Shown here piece after piece: positions 41,946 through 51,891 of a stretch of DNA of 64,000 nucleotides. Positions within the stretch are counted from its first letter, which is position 1, and every line of letters begins with the position of its first letter. The notes beneath the pieces are model-generated. The model did not search any database and was not told where the DNA came from. It saw nothing but the letters and a program-made list of their open reading frames with translations. Position numbers and translations under genes: made by a program. This DNA is from Terrimonas sp. (GTDB lineage Bacteria; Bacteroidota; Bacteroidia; Chitinophagales; Chitinophagaceae): the NCBI RefSeq assembly GCF_003075435.1, contig NZ_QCZJ01000006.1, forward strand, positions 1-64,000. The letters are read 5' to 3'.

Positions 41946-42005
41946 CGGCTAAAAGAAAAAGACAACTTCATTTTATAAAAAGTTTAAAGGACTAAAACAG
42001 CGTAT

Positions 42006-43850
42006 ATGAAATTATCGGAAAATGGGATTCTTCTCCTTTCGACAATCCACTATAAGTTCACCCGCATTATAGATGTGATCGTACTGATCATTGCATGTTG
42101 CTTCATAATATCTCCGGGCTTTTCTAATTCATTCGCAAACATGCCCGGATTAAATCATGCCGCTATTTTTCGTGCTGCTGTTGTTAAAATTGATATTACG
42201 CCTGATGAGCCTAAGATGCTGCTGGGCTATAATGCGCGGCAGTCTACCGGGGTGCATGATCGTATCTACCACCGCATCGTGGTGCTGGATGACGGCATCA
42301 CGCAGTTCGTGCTTGTATCATCTGATATCTGCGTGACCTCTCCGTCAGAATACGATCATATTGCATCGCTGCTGCTACGCAGGTTTGGTATTGCTTCTGA
42401 AAATTTCTGGTGGTCGCTTACCCATACTCACTCCGCACCCGAAGTAGGCGTACCCGGTTTACCCGAAGTATTTATGGGAGAAAGATATAAGCACCCGGTA
42501 GACACTGCCTATACCTCTTTTGTTGGGCAACGATTGATACAAGGAGTTGAGCAGGCAAGAAAACAACTGGTAAAGGCAAAGCTCGGCGTGGGCTGGGGAC
42601 ATTCCAATGCCAATATCAACAGGCGGGGAATTGATGTAAACGGAAAGGCATCTTTGGGTATGAACCCCGATGGCCCGGTTGACAGGAGGATTGGTATTAT
42701 CAGGATAGATAAAGAAGACGGAACACCACTGGTATTACTTTCCAATTACGCCATTCACGGCACTGCATTAGGGGCGCCCAACCTTCAGATCAGCGCAGAT
42801 GTGCCGGGGATCGTATCGGAATATGTTGAAGAACAAACAGGAGCACCGATGCTTTTTATAAATGGGGCTGCAGGAAACCTTGCCCCGATATACAGCACTT
42901 ATCCCAATCCGTCTTCGGCACATTTGTCACAATTCAGGGTATTGCTGGGCGATAAGATACTGGAGGCTAACAGGCAGATCACTGCCACTACAGATAAGGT
43001 ACGATTGTTTGCGGGTAAAACGATCATCGAAACTCCAAGAAAAGAAAACCTGGACTGGCCATCCGACCTGGGAAATTATACCCGCAGTATTGGTAAGGAT
43101 AAACATTTAATAAAACTACCTGCCCGGTTTTTAAAGATCAATGATGATATTGCTATCTGGAGCCTGCCGGTGGAATTGTTCTGCGAGATATCCAACGAAA
43201 TACGCGACCACTCTCCCTATGCTTATACTTTCTATTACGGCTACACGAACGGCTGGCTGGGATATTTGCCTGCAGCCAATGAGTTTAAACACGGCGGCTA
43301 TGAAGTGGAGATTGTTTGCCCGTATACGCAGGCTGCAGAGCAGGATGTAAAGCATGCAGTGTTAAATTACCTGCAGGGCGATTTAAAAGATAAGCTGTCT
43401 GCTGAGCGTACGTCACTAAACAGGCCTGCATTGATTGAACCGGATGAAGCGGGTGTATTTATATTATCTGCGGAAAAAGGTAAAGCTATCGGACCGGATA
43501 TCAAGTATATGCCGGAATGGAGTGCATTCGGATGGTTTATGCAAAAAGATAAGGTGGGATGGGAGATCAGTATTAATGCGGCAAAAACATATACGGTGAT
43601 CCTCGAGTGGTCTGTAGCCGACGATCATTCAGGGCAACCCTTTAAACTTGAGAGCAGTACAGGTACAATAACAGGTAATGTGGGAAAAAGCAGCTCCTGG
43701 GAAACCTTTACTACAGCCGTAATAGGAAAGCTGGAATTAAAACCCGGTAAACAAAAACTTACATTTAAGCCCGGTAAAAATTTTGATCCGAAAAAAGCGC
43801 TGCTGGATCTGCGGAAAATAATTTTGGTGCCTGTAGATACAGGGTACTAA
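42006..43850 (+). CDS. Neutral/alkaline ceramidase N-terminal domain-like protein
   Basis: 614 residues. A hydrophobic segment at about 22-42 acts as signal or anchor. The N-terminal domain has AAVVKIDITPDEPKMLLGY, SLTHTHSAPE and NYAIHGTALG, in which the zinc-binding His residues can be matched. The equivalent of the ceramidase GDVSP segment reads GAAGNLAP, so the usual nucleophilic Ser seems to be Ala. A C-terminal beta domain (about 460-614) looks carbohydrate-binding. It is therefore unlikely to be a true ceramidase; many Bacteroidota homologues sit in glycan loci. Confidence 0.78.
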   Translation: MKLSENGILLLSTIHYKFTRIIDVIVLIIACCFIISPGFSNSFANMPGLNHAAIFRAAVVKIDITPDEPKMLLGYNARQSTGVHDRIYHRIVVLDDGITQFVLVSSDICVTSPSEYDHIASLLLRRFGIASENFWWSLTHTHSAPEVGVPGLPEVFMGERYKHPVDTAYTSFVGQRLIQGVEQARKQLVKAKLGVGWGHSNANINRRGIDVNGKASLGMNPDGPVDRRIGIIRIDKEDGTPLVLLSNYAIHGTALGAPNLQISADVPGIVSEYVEEQTGAPMLFINGAAGNLAPIYSTYPNPSSAHLSQFRVLLGDKILEANRQITATTDKVRLFAGKTIIETPRKENLDWPSDLGNYTRSIGKDKHLIKLPARFLKINDDIAIWSLPVELFCEISNEIRDHSPYAYTFYYGYTNGWLGYLPAANEFKHGGYEVEIVCPYTQAAEQDVKHAVLNYLQGDLKDKLSAERTSLNRPALIEPDEAGVFILSAEKGKAIGPDIKYMPEWSAFGWFMQKDKVGWEISINAAKTYTVILEWSVADDHSGQPFKLESSTGTITGNVGKSSSWETFTTAVIGKLELKPGKQKLTFKPGKNFDPKKALLDLRKIILVPVDTGY

Positions 43851-44115
43851 AAGGAAAGAACAACCGGGTTATTTTCTCTTTGCAGGTCATGGCGTCCAGA
43901 TCCGGCCAGGGAGCAAAGCGGTACAAAAGATGGTAGAAATAATGAATAACCTTTGGCCGACAAAGCAAAACCATAATTGAATCTAAAGTTGAAATAAATA
44001 GGACTATCTCCTATATGTTGCTGCGCATTTGCCGGGTAATTTGGAATACGACCCTCAATCACGGATAATCGTTAATTTTCCATAATTTCAAACCTCAAAA
44101 TCTTTCATTGCCCCA

Positions 44116-44706
44116 ATGCTTGCAAACAGAGAACAGGAATTGCTGCTGGAGATCGCATCAGGAAGCGAACCTGCATTCAGGGAATTGTTCCAGGCATATC
44201 GCAGAAAACTGTTCAGCTATATTTTTAAAACAACAGGATCAAGTGAAATTGCCGAGGATACCATTCAGGAGATTTTTCTAAAGCTTTGGTCTATCCGCGA
44301 AACCCTTCCTGCTATCGGGAATATTAATGCCTATCTGCACCGGATGGCTCATAATTATGCCTACCACGGATTCCGTCGGCTGGCAAAAGAAACCTTACTC
44401 CTTGATCATCTGAGCAAGCAGGAGAATAGAGATACATGTAATCCTGTACAGGAACTATTGTCGAAAGAAGTAACAGCTTATATTCAGCGCCTGGTTGACC
44501 AGCTCACTCCCCAACAGCGCAAAGTCTTTTTGCTGAGCCGGGAGGATGGCTTGAAACAGGAAGAAATTGCCAGCAGGCTCAATGTTTCTATCTCCACAGT
44601 TAAAAAGCACATGGTTGATGCTCTGGCTTTTCTCCGGGAAGAGATCCGGCAGAACTATAGCCTGTATGCAGTTGCGCTGTTTGTTATTCATCGGCTCTAC
44701 TTGTGA
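44116..44706 (+). CDS. ECF-type RNA polymerase sigma-70 factor
   Basis: 196 residues. Region 2 has FRELFQAYRRKLFSYIFKTTG and AEDTIQEIFLKLWSIRE; region 4 has LTPQQRKVFLLSREDGLKQEEIASRLNVSISTVKKHMVDAL. It should direct transcription of the linked SusC/D genes when released by FecR. A hydrophobic C-terminus (LYAVALFVIHRLYL) is common in this Bacteroidota group. First gene of a sigma/FecR/SusC/SusD unit. Confidence 0.92.
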   Translation: MLANREQELLLEIASGSEPAFRELFQAYRRKLFSYIFKTTGSSEIAEDTIQEIFLKLWSIRETLPAIGNINAYLHRMAHNYAYHGFRRLAKETLLLDHLSKQENRDTCNPVQELLSKEVTAYIQRLVDQLTPQQRKVFLLSREDGLKQEEIASRLNVSISTVKKHMVDALAFLREEIRQNYSLYAVALFVIHRLYL

Positions 44707-44713
44707 TGAGGTG

Positions 44714-44735
44714 TCAGCTATCAGCAGTCAGCTAT
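44714..44735 (+). repeat. Dispersed intergenic repeat copy
   Basis: It begins with the exact 20-mer TCAGCTATCAGCAGTCAGCT present at 1364-1383 and inverted at 1581-1600. It is inserted between the sigma and anti-sigma genes. Confidence 0.75.
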
Positions 44736-44850
44736 GAGCCATCGGTTTGCAGCTCCAAGCTCATCGCCCAAAGCCTATCGCTCAAAAAAATTGATTTCAT
44801 CTTCTCCTATCTCCTCTTTTTTTACTCTTACTATTCGTAACACCCGCTTT

Positions 44851-46029
44851 ATGTCGAACAGATTAAAAGAATTATTCAAGCGCTTTCTTGATAACAACAT
44901 TTCGCCTGAAGAAAAAAAGGAGTTAATGGGAATGGCGCTGGAGACTGGCTTACAGGACGAGTTGAAGCAGGTCATTAAAGATGCCTGGCAGCAGACTGGG
45001 GAAGACGAAGATATTACAGACGTTAAAGCCGGTGAGCTGATGCAAAAAATATTTGCGAAAGCCCCGGAGCGTAATAATAAGCTGGTATCAATCGGCAAAA
45101 GAACCAAGTGGAGAAGCATTGCAGCGGCAGCTGCAATTGTGATCGCTATTGGAGCAGGAGCATATTATGCAATTTCTCATAAGCCCCGGAAGCCTGCTGA
45201 AATAGTAAAAGTTTCTGAACTTCCTGCAGATATAACATCACCTCAAACCAACCGGGCAACCATTACAATGGCTGGTGGCAAAACCGTGTATTTAGATAGC
45301 GCCGTTAATGGAACACTTGCGGTGCAGGGCAATATACAGGTGATCAGGCTGGGTGATGGCCAGATAGCCTATCGTGGTTCAGCCAAAGAGTTGATCTATA
45401 ATACACTTACTAACCCACGGGGCAGTAAAGTCATTAATATGACTTTGTCTGACGGCAGCCAGGTTTGGCTGAATGCAGGTTCATCCGTCACCTACCCGGT
45501 TGCATTTATCGGCAATGAAAGAAAAGTATCCATTACCGGTGAGGCCTATTTTGAAGTGGCGCATGATAGGACAAAGCCATTCACTGTAAGCAAAGGAGAC
45601 CTGCAGGTGCAGGTATTGGGTACCCGGTTCAATATAAATGCATATGATGATGAGAGCGATGCCAGGATCACGCTGCTGCAGGGCTCAGTAAAAATAAAGC
45701 ATGGTAAAAAAGAAAGTATGCTGCAACCGGGCCAGCAGGCACAGATCACATCAGGAATAAAAATCATCAGCAATACAGACGTAGAACAGGTAATGGCATG
45801 GAAGAACGGCTTGTTTGTATTTGACAGGGCGGGTATACAGGATGTGATGCGGCAACTGGCACGCTGGTACGACCTGGACGTGCACTACAGAGGCGAAGTA
45901 CCGGAAGGGAAGTTCAAGGGAGAGATTTCAAGAGACCTGAGCCTGTCGCAGGTATTGAAGGGGCTGACGGCAACGAGAATTCATTTTACAATGGAAGGGG
46001 GGAACAGGATCACCGTTTTGCCGGAATAG
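44851..46029 (+). CDS. FecR-like anti-sigma factor
   Basis: About 392 residues. The N-terminal cytoplasmic part binds sigma (LKELFKRFLDNNISPEEKKE), one transmembrane helix follows at about 85-105 (SIAAAAAIVIAIGAGAYYAI), and the periplasmic FecR domain has DGSQVWLNAGSSVTYPVAF, GEAYFEVAHDRTKPFTVSKG and VLGTRFNINAYDDE. The C-terminal domain (DRAGIQDVMRQLARWYDLDV) contacts the STN domain of the receptor. Start at MSNRLK, because the longer frame runs through repeat sequence. It is 392 residues against 393 in the second copy. Confidence 0.9.
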   Translation: MSNRLKELFKRFLDNNISPEEKKELMGMALETGLQDELKQVIKDAWQQTGEDEDITDVKAGELMQKIFAKAPERNNKLVSIGKRTKWRSIAAAAAIVIAIGAGAYYAISHKPRKPAEIVKVSELPADITSPQTNRATITMAGGKTVYLDSAVNGTLAVQGNIQVIRLGDGQIAYRGSAKELIYNTLTNPRGSKVINMTLSDGSQVWLNAGSSVTYPVAFIGNERKVSITGEAYFEVAHDRTKPFTVSKGDLQVQVLGTRFNINAYDDESDARITLLQGSVKIKHGKKESMLQPGQQAQITSGIKIISNTDVEQVMAWKNGLFVFDRAGIQDVMRQLARWYDLDVHYRGEVPEGKFKGEISRDLSLSQVLKGLTATRIHFTMEGGNRITVLPE

Positions 46030-46038
46030 GCTAATGCT

Positions 46039-46089
46039 ATGTCAAACGTGAGACGTGAAAGGTAAGACGTGAGATTTTCACGTTTGACT
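46039..46089. repeat. Short inverted repeat upstream of susC
   Basis: GTCAAACGTGA near 46040 and TCACGTTTGAC near 46078 are exact reverse complements, with GACGTGA repeated between them. It lies between the FecR stop and the receptor start. Function unknown; it could form an mRNA hairpin. Confidence 0.6.
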
Positions 46090-46252
46090 TCGTTTCACGA
46101 TTAACATAGTACCAGGGAAAACAGCGATACACTAAATAAAAACTTTGGCTGAAAATAAAAACCGGGAGAAGATTGGACCCTTACCCGGCTTTATTCAGGC
46201 TAATGATTAACGGGCATGACTGCTTATTATTTAACCTAAACAATGTAAAAGT

Positions 46253-49200
46253 ATGCAAATTAAATCTCTTCACGGGCCCTCCGTTTCTTTTGAATTGGGC
46301 GCAGCAGAGATCTTTACCAAAACCTGCCCCGCAGGGTTACGCGGGATACTGTTAGTTATGAAGCTAACGACTGCTTTACTGCTTGCTACTATCTTGCAGG
46401 TGTCAGCGAAATCCAATGCGCAGACGGTCACTTATGCTGCAGAGTCTGTGAGCCTGGAGAAAGTTTTTGTTATTATCAAAAAACAAACAGGATATGTATT
46501 CTTCTACCGCGAGGAAGATATCAAGGGTTTACCGGCTGTTTCCGTTGCTTTCACAAATACACCTCTTATAACAGCTCTTAAGGAAACATTAAAAGGGCAG
46601 CCGCTGCAATACAACATACAGGGTAAAACCATTTTTATTACATCAGCAGGCATCAACAAAAAGAAAACTACAATACAGGAGGAAACGATTTCAGAAGACT
46701 TATCGAGAGAAATAACAGGTGTAGTGAGAGATGGAAAAGGAAAGCCACTGGAAGGCGTAAGTGTAACGGTTAAGGGCACTCAAATGGGCACTACCACCAA
46801 TAGAGACGGACGGTTTCAGCTATATGTACCATCAGTCAATAAGGTGGAACTGGCTTTTTCTTTTGTGGGATATACAGAACAAACGGTAAAGGCGGGAGGC
46901 AGGACTGTATTTGAGATAATATTGGAGGAGTTGGTTTCCAATTTAAGTGATGTGGTGGTGGTAGGATATGGTAAGCAAAAAAAGATCAATGTAACAGGTG
47001 CCGTGAATACCGTAAATATGAAAGAAGTAGCAGGCAGCAGGGCTACTACCAATATAGCGCAGTTGCTGCAAGGTGTTATACCCGATCTGCAGATCACCTA
47101 TTCATCAGGTGAACCGGGAGCTTCCACAGGACTGAACATAAGGGGCACCACAAGCATAGGTTCCGGCTCAAACGGATCCCCGCTCATCCTGCTTGATAAT
47201 GTACCCGTGGCCTCACTGTCTTTGATTAACCCGAATGATATTGAAACTGTAACGGTTTTAAAAGATGCAGGATCGGCTGCAATATATGGCGCCAGATCGG
47301 CATGGGGAGTTATCCTACTTACCAGTAAAAACAAGTCGGGAGCCAGGAAAACAACGATTGATTATTCTAATAATATTGTCTTCAGCCGTCCGCTGGAAGT
47401 GCCTCAAAAAGCTACTCCGCTTCAAACCGTTCAATCTTTTAAAGACATGAACTTTGCACCGGGAACCGGGCAGAATGTAGACGAGTGGTTAAGCTTATTA
47501 AATGATTACGCTCAAAACCCGTCTCAATACGGATCAGGATATACCGTTCAAAACGGCGTTATCTATCCTTTACGGGAGAACGATATATGGGGCGAAATGG
47601 TTTCTAAAAACGCTTTTCAGCAAACGCATAACCTGGCAATAAGCGGCGGAACAGAAAAAACTTCCTACAGAATTGCGGGCGCTTTTACCAATGAAGATGG
47701 TATACTGATCACCAATAAGGACAGCTACAAGCGATACAACCTCACCGGCTTCATCAATTCTCAGATTACCCCCTGGGCAAATGCGCAGTTGAGTACCATG
47801 TACTCCAATGCCAATAAACATTTCCCCTATACGGGATATGCGTTCGGCATATTTGGACTGGCATCTGTATTGCCTTCTTACAGCCTTACAGGAGATTCTC
47901 TTATTGATGGAGCATATGTGCCTTACGCCACGCCAAAGAACCTGATTGAGAATGCAGCAGTGAGCAATAACAGGTTGGATAATATAAGGCTGTCTGGTAA
48001 AGTAACACTAAATATATTTAAAGGATTTAACGTGGTGGGTGAATACACCTATGATAAAACAAATAGTGTAAACACCAGCTATGACAGGCCATTTGATGTA
48101 ATTACATTAACCAGTTTTGTTCCCACCCCAACCGTTACGGCTGATAAGGCAAAATATTATAAATACAACGACTTTACAGATTACCGCGCACTGAACATAT
48201 ACGGCAACTACGAAAGAAAACTGGATGATCACCTGTTTACATTGGTTGCCGGCTTTAATCAGGAAAGCTCCTATTTTGAATTGCTGAATGCCCAGATGTC
48301 GAACATGATCAACCCTAATCTGCCATATTTAGATGGCGGAACCGGCATTATTCAACCGGATGGTAATGGTTTTGACGGATTTTCTGAATACGCGGTACAG
48401 GGATATTTTTACAGGTTCAATTACGCTTATAAAGGAAAATATTTGCTGGAAACCACAGGCAGGTATGATGGCTCCTCCAAATTTCCTGAAGGAAGAAGAT
48501 GGGGATTTTTCCCTTCGGTATCAGCCGGCTGGCGGATATCAGACGAGGCATTTATAAAGGTACTCAAACCCATTCTGTCTGATCTGAAATTTAGAGCAAG
48601 CTATGGTAATGTGGGCAATCAGTCTATCGGCAATTACCTGTATTATTCCGGAATGAAAACCCGGCCTACTTCCAATTGGGCAGATGTTTCAGGGGTTAGG
48701 TATCTTACATTAGATGCTCCGGGATTGATCAGTGGCGACTTTACATGGGAAAAAGTAACCACCAGGAATTTCGGGGTTGATCTCGGACTATTCAGTAACA
48801 GGTTTACCGGCAGCTTCGATCTATTTAAACGCACCACAACAGGCATGCTGATTCCTGGTGCACAACTGCCTGCGGTATTGGGTGCCAGTACCCCTCTTCA
48901 AAATACAGCCGATCTGAAATCTACCGGCTGGGGGTTACAGGCTGCGTGGAAAGATCAGATAGGCAAGGTGAATTATCAGTTCGGAGTTACGCTTTCCGAT
49001 AACAAGGCATTTATTACCAAATACGATATTAATGCAACCCATCTTCTCACGCAATATTATGTAGGCCAGCAAATAGGGGAAATATGGGGGTATGAAACAG
49101 ATGGATTCTATACCGTTGGGGATTTTGAAGAAGGTAGTTTGAACAGCAATCTCCTGGGAGGAAAACTGCTTGAAGGAGTAATTAAGTACCAGGGGCAAAA

Positions 49201-49801
49201 CCCCAACCCGGGAGATATTAAATTTAAAGATCTTGATAAAGACGGGAAAATATTTACGGGAGACAATACGGTAGATAATCCCGGCGACAGAAGGATCATC
49301 GGTAATACCAATCGCCGGTACCAATATGGCTTTTCAGCACGTGCCGCCTGGCAGGGGTTTGATGTTTCGATCTTTATACAGGGTATTGGCAAAAGAGATG
49401 TATTTATTGCAAATGACCTCACTTTTCCCTATGCCTCCAACTATGGCACATTGTATAGCAACCTGCTCGATTACTGGACTATTGACAATACCGACGCCTA
49501 TTACGGGCGCATCTATAATTTAGGGGGCGGCAACAGCAGCTATAACAAACTCGTGCAGACACGGTTCCTTCAAAACGGGGCCTATATGCGCATAAAAAAT
49601 ATCACGTTGGGCTATAGTCTTCCCCTTCAATGGATGTCAAGGGCTAAAATAAATTCCATGAGGTTTTTTGTGAGCGGAGACGATCTGCTTACTAAAAAGC
49701 ATTTGCCCAAGGGAGTGGATCCCGAACTCAGCGATCAGGGTTATGGTGCGCAATATCCTCTTATGCAGAAAATGAGCATTGGACTCAATCTTAACTTTTG
49801 A
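46253..49801 (+). CDS. SusC/RagA TonB-linked outer membrane receptor with STN domain
   Basis: 1182 residues. Extended N-terminus then signal (MKLTTALLLATILQVSAKSNA), STN signalling domain (ESVSLEKVFVIIKKQTGYVF), CarboxypepD_reg-like domain (ITGVVRDGKGKPLEGVSVTV), a TonB-box-like segment (SDVVVVGYGKQ), plug (LNIRGTTSIGSGSNGSPLIL) and a 22-strand barrel. It imports large oligosaccharides with its SusD partner. The STN domain fits signalling to FecR. I keep the long start at 46253 because the paralogue at 57695 has an equivalent roughly 30-residue pre-signal extension. Confidence 0.92.
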   Translation: MQIKSLHGPSVSFELGAAEIFTKTCPAGLRGILLVMKLTTALLLATILQVSAKSNAQTVTYAAESVSLEKVFVIIKKQTGYVFFYREEDIKGLPAVSVAFTNTPLITALKETLKGQPLQYNIQGKTIFITSAGINKKKTTIQEETISEDLSREITGVVRDGKGKPLEGVSVTVKGTQMGTTTNRDGRFQLYVPSVNKVELAFSFVGYTEQTVKAGGRTVFEIILEELVSNLSDVVVVGYGKQKKINVTGAVNTVNMKEVAGSRATTNIAQLLQGVIPDLQITYSSGEPGASTGLNIRGTTSIGSGSNGSPLILLDNVPVASLSLINPNDIETVTVLKDAGSAAIYGARSAWGVILLTSKNKSGARKTTIDYSNNIVFSRPLEVPQKATPLQTVQSFKDMNFAPGTGQNVDEWLSLLNDYAQNPSQYGSGYTVQNGVIYPLRENDIWGEMVSKNAFQQTHNLAISGGTEKTSYRIAGAFTNEDGILITNKDSYKRYNLTGFINSQITPWANAQLSTMYSNANKHFPYTGYAFGIFGLASVLPSYSLTGDSLIDGAYVPYATPKNLIENAAVSNNRLDNIRLSGKVTLNIFKGFNVVGEYTYDKTNSVNTSYDRPFDVITLTSFVPTPTVTADKAKYYKYNDFTDYRALNIYGNYERKLDDHLFTLVAGFNQESSYFELLNAQMSNMINPNLPYLDGGTGIIQPDGNGFDGFSEYAVQGYFYRFNYAYKGKYLLETTGRYDGSSKFPEGRRWGFFPSVSAGWRISDEAFIKVLKPILSDLKFRASYGNVGNQSIGNYLYYSGMKTRPTSNWADVSGVRYLTLDAPGLISGDFTWEKVTTRNFGVDLGLFSNRFTGSFDLFKRTTTGMLIPGAQLPAVLGASTPLQNTADLKSTGWGLQAAWKDQIGKVNYQFGVTLSDNKAFITKYDINATHLLTQYYVGQQIGEIWGYETDGFYTVGDFEEGSLNSNLLGGKLLEGVIKYQGQNPNPGDIKFKDLDKDGKIFTGDNTVDNPGDRRIIGNTNRRYQYGFSARAAWQGFDVSIFIQGIGKRDVFIANDLTFPYASNYGTLYSNLLDYWTIDNTDAYYGRIYNLGGGNSSYNKLVQTRFLQNGAYMRIKNITLGYSLPLQWMSRAKINSMRFFVSGDDLLTKKHLPKGVDPELSDQGYGAQYPLMQKMSIGLNLNF

Positions 49802-49820
49802 TTTTTTAAAGCTTAACATT

Positions 49821-51641
49821 ATGCAACAAAACCGTTTTTATATATTATTGTTCGCTGTTGTGCTGATGGCATCCTGCAATAAAGATTTTTTGAATAAGGT
49901 TCCTTTAGATCAGCAAACAGAGGCTACTTCATTTAAAACGTATGAGAATTTCAAAACATACACCTGGGGGTTGTATGATTTTTTTGATGGTTACGGGCAG
50001 GGTCCTATCCTGAATACAGCCACTTTTCTTTTTGAGGAAGCCAATTCAGATAATCTTTGCTACAATGCTTCCCTCAATTCCAACCAATGGGCTTATCAGC
50101 TCGTAACAATCCCCTCTTCAGGAGGTGACTGGGATTTTTCTTTTATAAGGCGGGTGAATATTATGCTCGACAATATAGATCAGTCTGTTATGTCGCCCGC
50201 AGAAAAAGATCATTGGAGAAGTGTAGGGTATGTTTTCCGGAGCGCCAGGTATATGCAGTTGCTTTCCAAATTTGGCGACGTACCATGGTTGGAGCATGTA
50301 GTAAAAGACAATGATCAGGATATATTATATGCATCGCGTACTCCTAGAGATGTAGTGGCTCAAAACATTCTCGACAATCTTTTATGGGCAGAAACACATA
50401 TTAATCCGAAAGGCGATGGTACCAATACCGTTAATGTGCATGTAGTAAGAATGCTGATCTCCAGGTTTGGATTGTTTGAAGGCACCTGGAGAAAATATCA
50501 TGGACTGGGTAATGCAGAGCCGTACCTGCGGGCTTCTGTTACTGCCTCTGCTAAGATTGCTTCGGATTTTCCAACACTTTTGTCAGACTATGACCAGATT
50601 TTCAACTCGGAAGACCTGGCCGGAAAAGCCGGTATTATTTTGTACCGTTCTTATGCAGCCGGGCAAAACCTTCATGGAATACAACGTTACCTACGTACTT
50701 CAGAGTGGTATTTTGATGTATCAAAAGATGCTGTTGAAAGTTATTTGTGCAGGGATGGCAAACCAGTCAGCACAAGCAGTCTGTATGAAGGGGATCATAC
50801 TATGTATGATGAATTCAGGCATCGCGACCGGAGGTTATACCTTACCGTTTTGCCTCCCTACCGGGTTTTCACTACTACCGATGCAACGGGCAATGTAGTC
50901 ACTTCACAAAACACCATTTTCTGGAAACATACAGATAATGCAGCAGAGAGAGAATACATAGATACCATGACTGCTATTTCATCACCCGGCAATAAAAGGC
51001 TTCCTTATTTGCAATGGGCCGGAAACGTACTGAGAACCTCCCCTCACTTCAGGAAGTTCAATGAAGGGCAGGGATTTGTAGTATCACAGTTGGGATACTA
51101 TTTCTACAAATTTTATAATTCCACTACCGATGCTTCCGGTTTTGTTAACACCACCGATGCCCCGATATTCCGCGTAGAGGAAGCGCTATTGAATTACGCT
51201 GAAGCAAGCTATGAACTGGGTGAATTTGACCAGGCAATAGCCGACCAGACTATAAACAAACTTCGCAGGAGAGTGAAGATGCCCGATATGATAATTGCCA
51301 ATATAGATGGTTCTTTTGACCTTAACCGGGATATAGAGATAGAAGCTGTTTTATGGGAAATACGTCGCGAACGGCGCGTAGAGCTGATGGGAGAAGGATT
51401 TCGTTTCAATGATCTGCGCCGTTGGAAAAAAGGAAATTACCTGAATAAACAACAAACAGGTTTATGGGTAGACAATACCCAATATGGAAATAAACTGACC
51501 ATATCCGGCGGTGGTACGGAGGGATATGTGGAGTACAACACTATGCCGTTAGGCTGGCTGGACTACTATTATCTGTATCCATTACCGGCAGATCAACTTG
51601 TATTGAATAACAGCCTTGTACAAAATCCGAATTGGAAATAG
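49821..51641 (+). CDS. RagB/SusD family nutrient-uptake lipoprotein
   Basis: About 606 residues. Lipoprotein signal with lipobox VLMASC, then the SusD start NKDFLNKVPLDQQTEATSF. TPR-like helices follow (RSARYMQLLSKFGDVPWL), with the C-terminal hallmark RRERRVELMGEGFRFNDLRRW and a final YLYPLPADQLVLNNSLVQNP. It binds glycan at the cell surface over the SusC barrel. It starts 20 bp after the susC stop. Confidence 0.92.
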   Translation: MQQNRFYILLFAVVLMASCNKDFLNKVPLDQQTEATSFKTYENFKTYTWGLYDFFDGYGQGPILNTATFLFEEANSDNLCYNASLNSNQWAYQLVTIPSSGGDWDFSFIRRVNIMLDNIDQSVMSPAEKDHWRSVGYVFRSARYMQLLSKFGDVPWLEHVVKDNDQDILYASRTPRDVVAQNILDNLLWAETHINPKGDGTNTVNVHVVRMLISRFGLFEGTWRKYHGLGNAEPYLRASVTASAKIASDFPTLLSDYDQIFNSEDLAGKAGIILYRSYAAGQNLHGIQRYLRTSEWYFDVSKDAVESYLCRDGKPVSTSSLYEGDHTMYDEFRHRDRRLYLTVLPPYRVFTTTDATGNVVTSQNTIFWKHTDNAAEREYIDTMTAISSPGNKRLPYLQWAGNVLRTSPHFRKFNEGQGFVVSQLGYYFYKFYNSTTDASGFVNTTDAPIFRVEEALLNYAEASYELGEFDQAIADQTINKLRRRVKMPDMIIANIDGSFDLNRDIEIEAVLWEIRRERRVELMGEGFRFNDLRRWKKGNYLNKQQTGLWVDNTQYGNKLTISGGGTEGYVEYNTMPLGWLDYYYLYPLPADQLVLNNSLVQNPNWK

Positions 51642-51689
51642 ATTAGTGAAAGTGTTTTCACGCAGAGGCGCAAAGGAAATCGCAAAGAG

Positions 51690-51825
51690 CGGGGCTGACC
51701 AAAAAGGTCGCTGAACATCATTGCGAGGGAGAGCTGACCGAAGCAATCCCATTGAACGATTACGGATTAAGTATTTGGGATTGCTTCACTTCGTTCGCAA
51801 TGACGACTTTTTTGGTCAGCCCCGG
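51690..51825. repeat. MITE-like inverted repeat
   Basis: Ends CGGGGCTGACCAAAAA and TTTTTTGGTCAGCCCCG are inverse copies with one extra base. Inside, CATTGCGAGG...GAAGCAATCCC faces GGGATTGCTTCACTTCGTTC...GCAATGACG. This is a widespread Bacteroidota intergenic palindrome type. No coding capacity. It separates susD from the next gene. Confidence 0.8.
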
Positions 51826-51891
51826 TTTAAAAAATGCAACTGACTCAAGCCAATCTTAATATTTTAACTCTTTATATTCAAATCATCAGTA

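Noticed and set aside
42006-43850. Calling this gene a true ceramidase
   Set aside because: The segment that should hold the nucleophilic Ser appears to read GNLAP, and the neighbours are glycan genes rather than sphingolipid genes.
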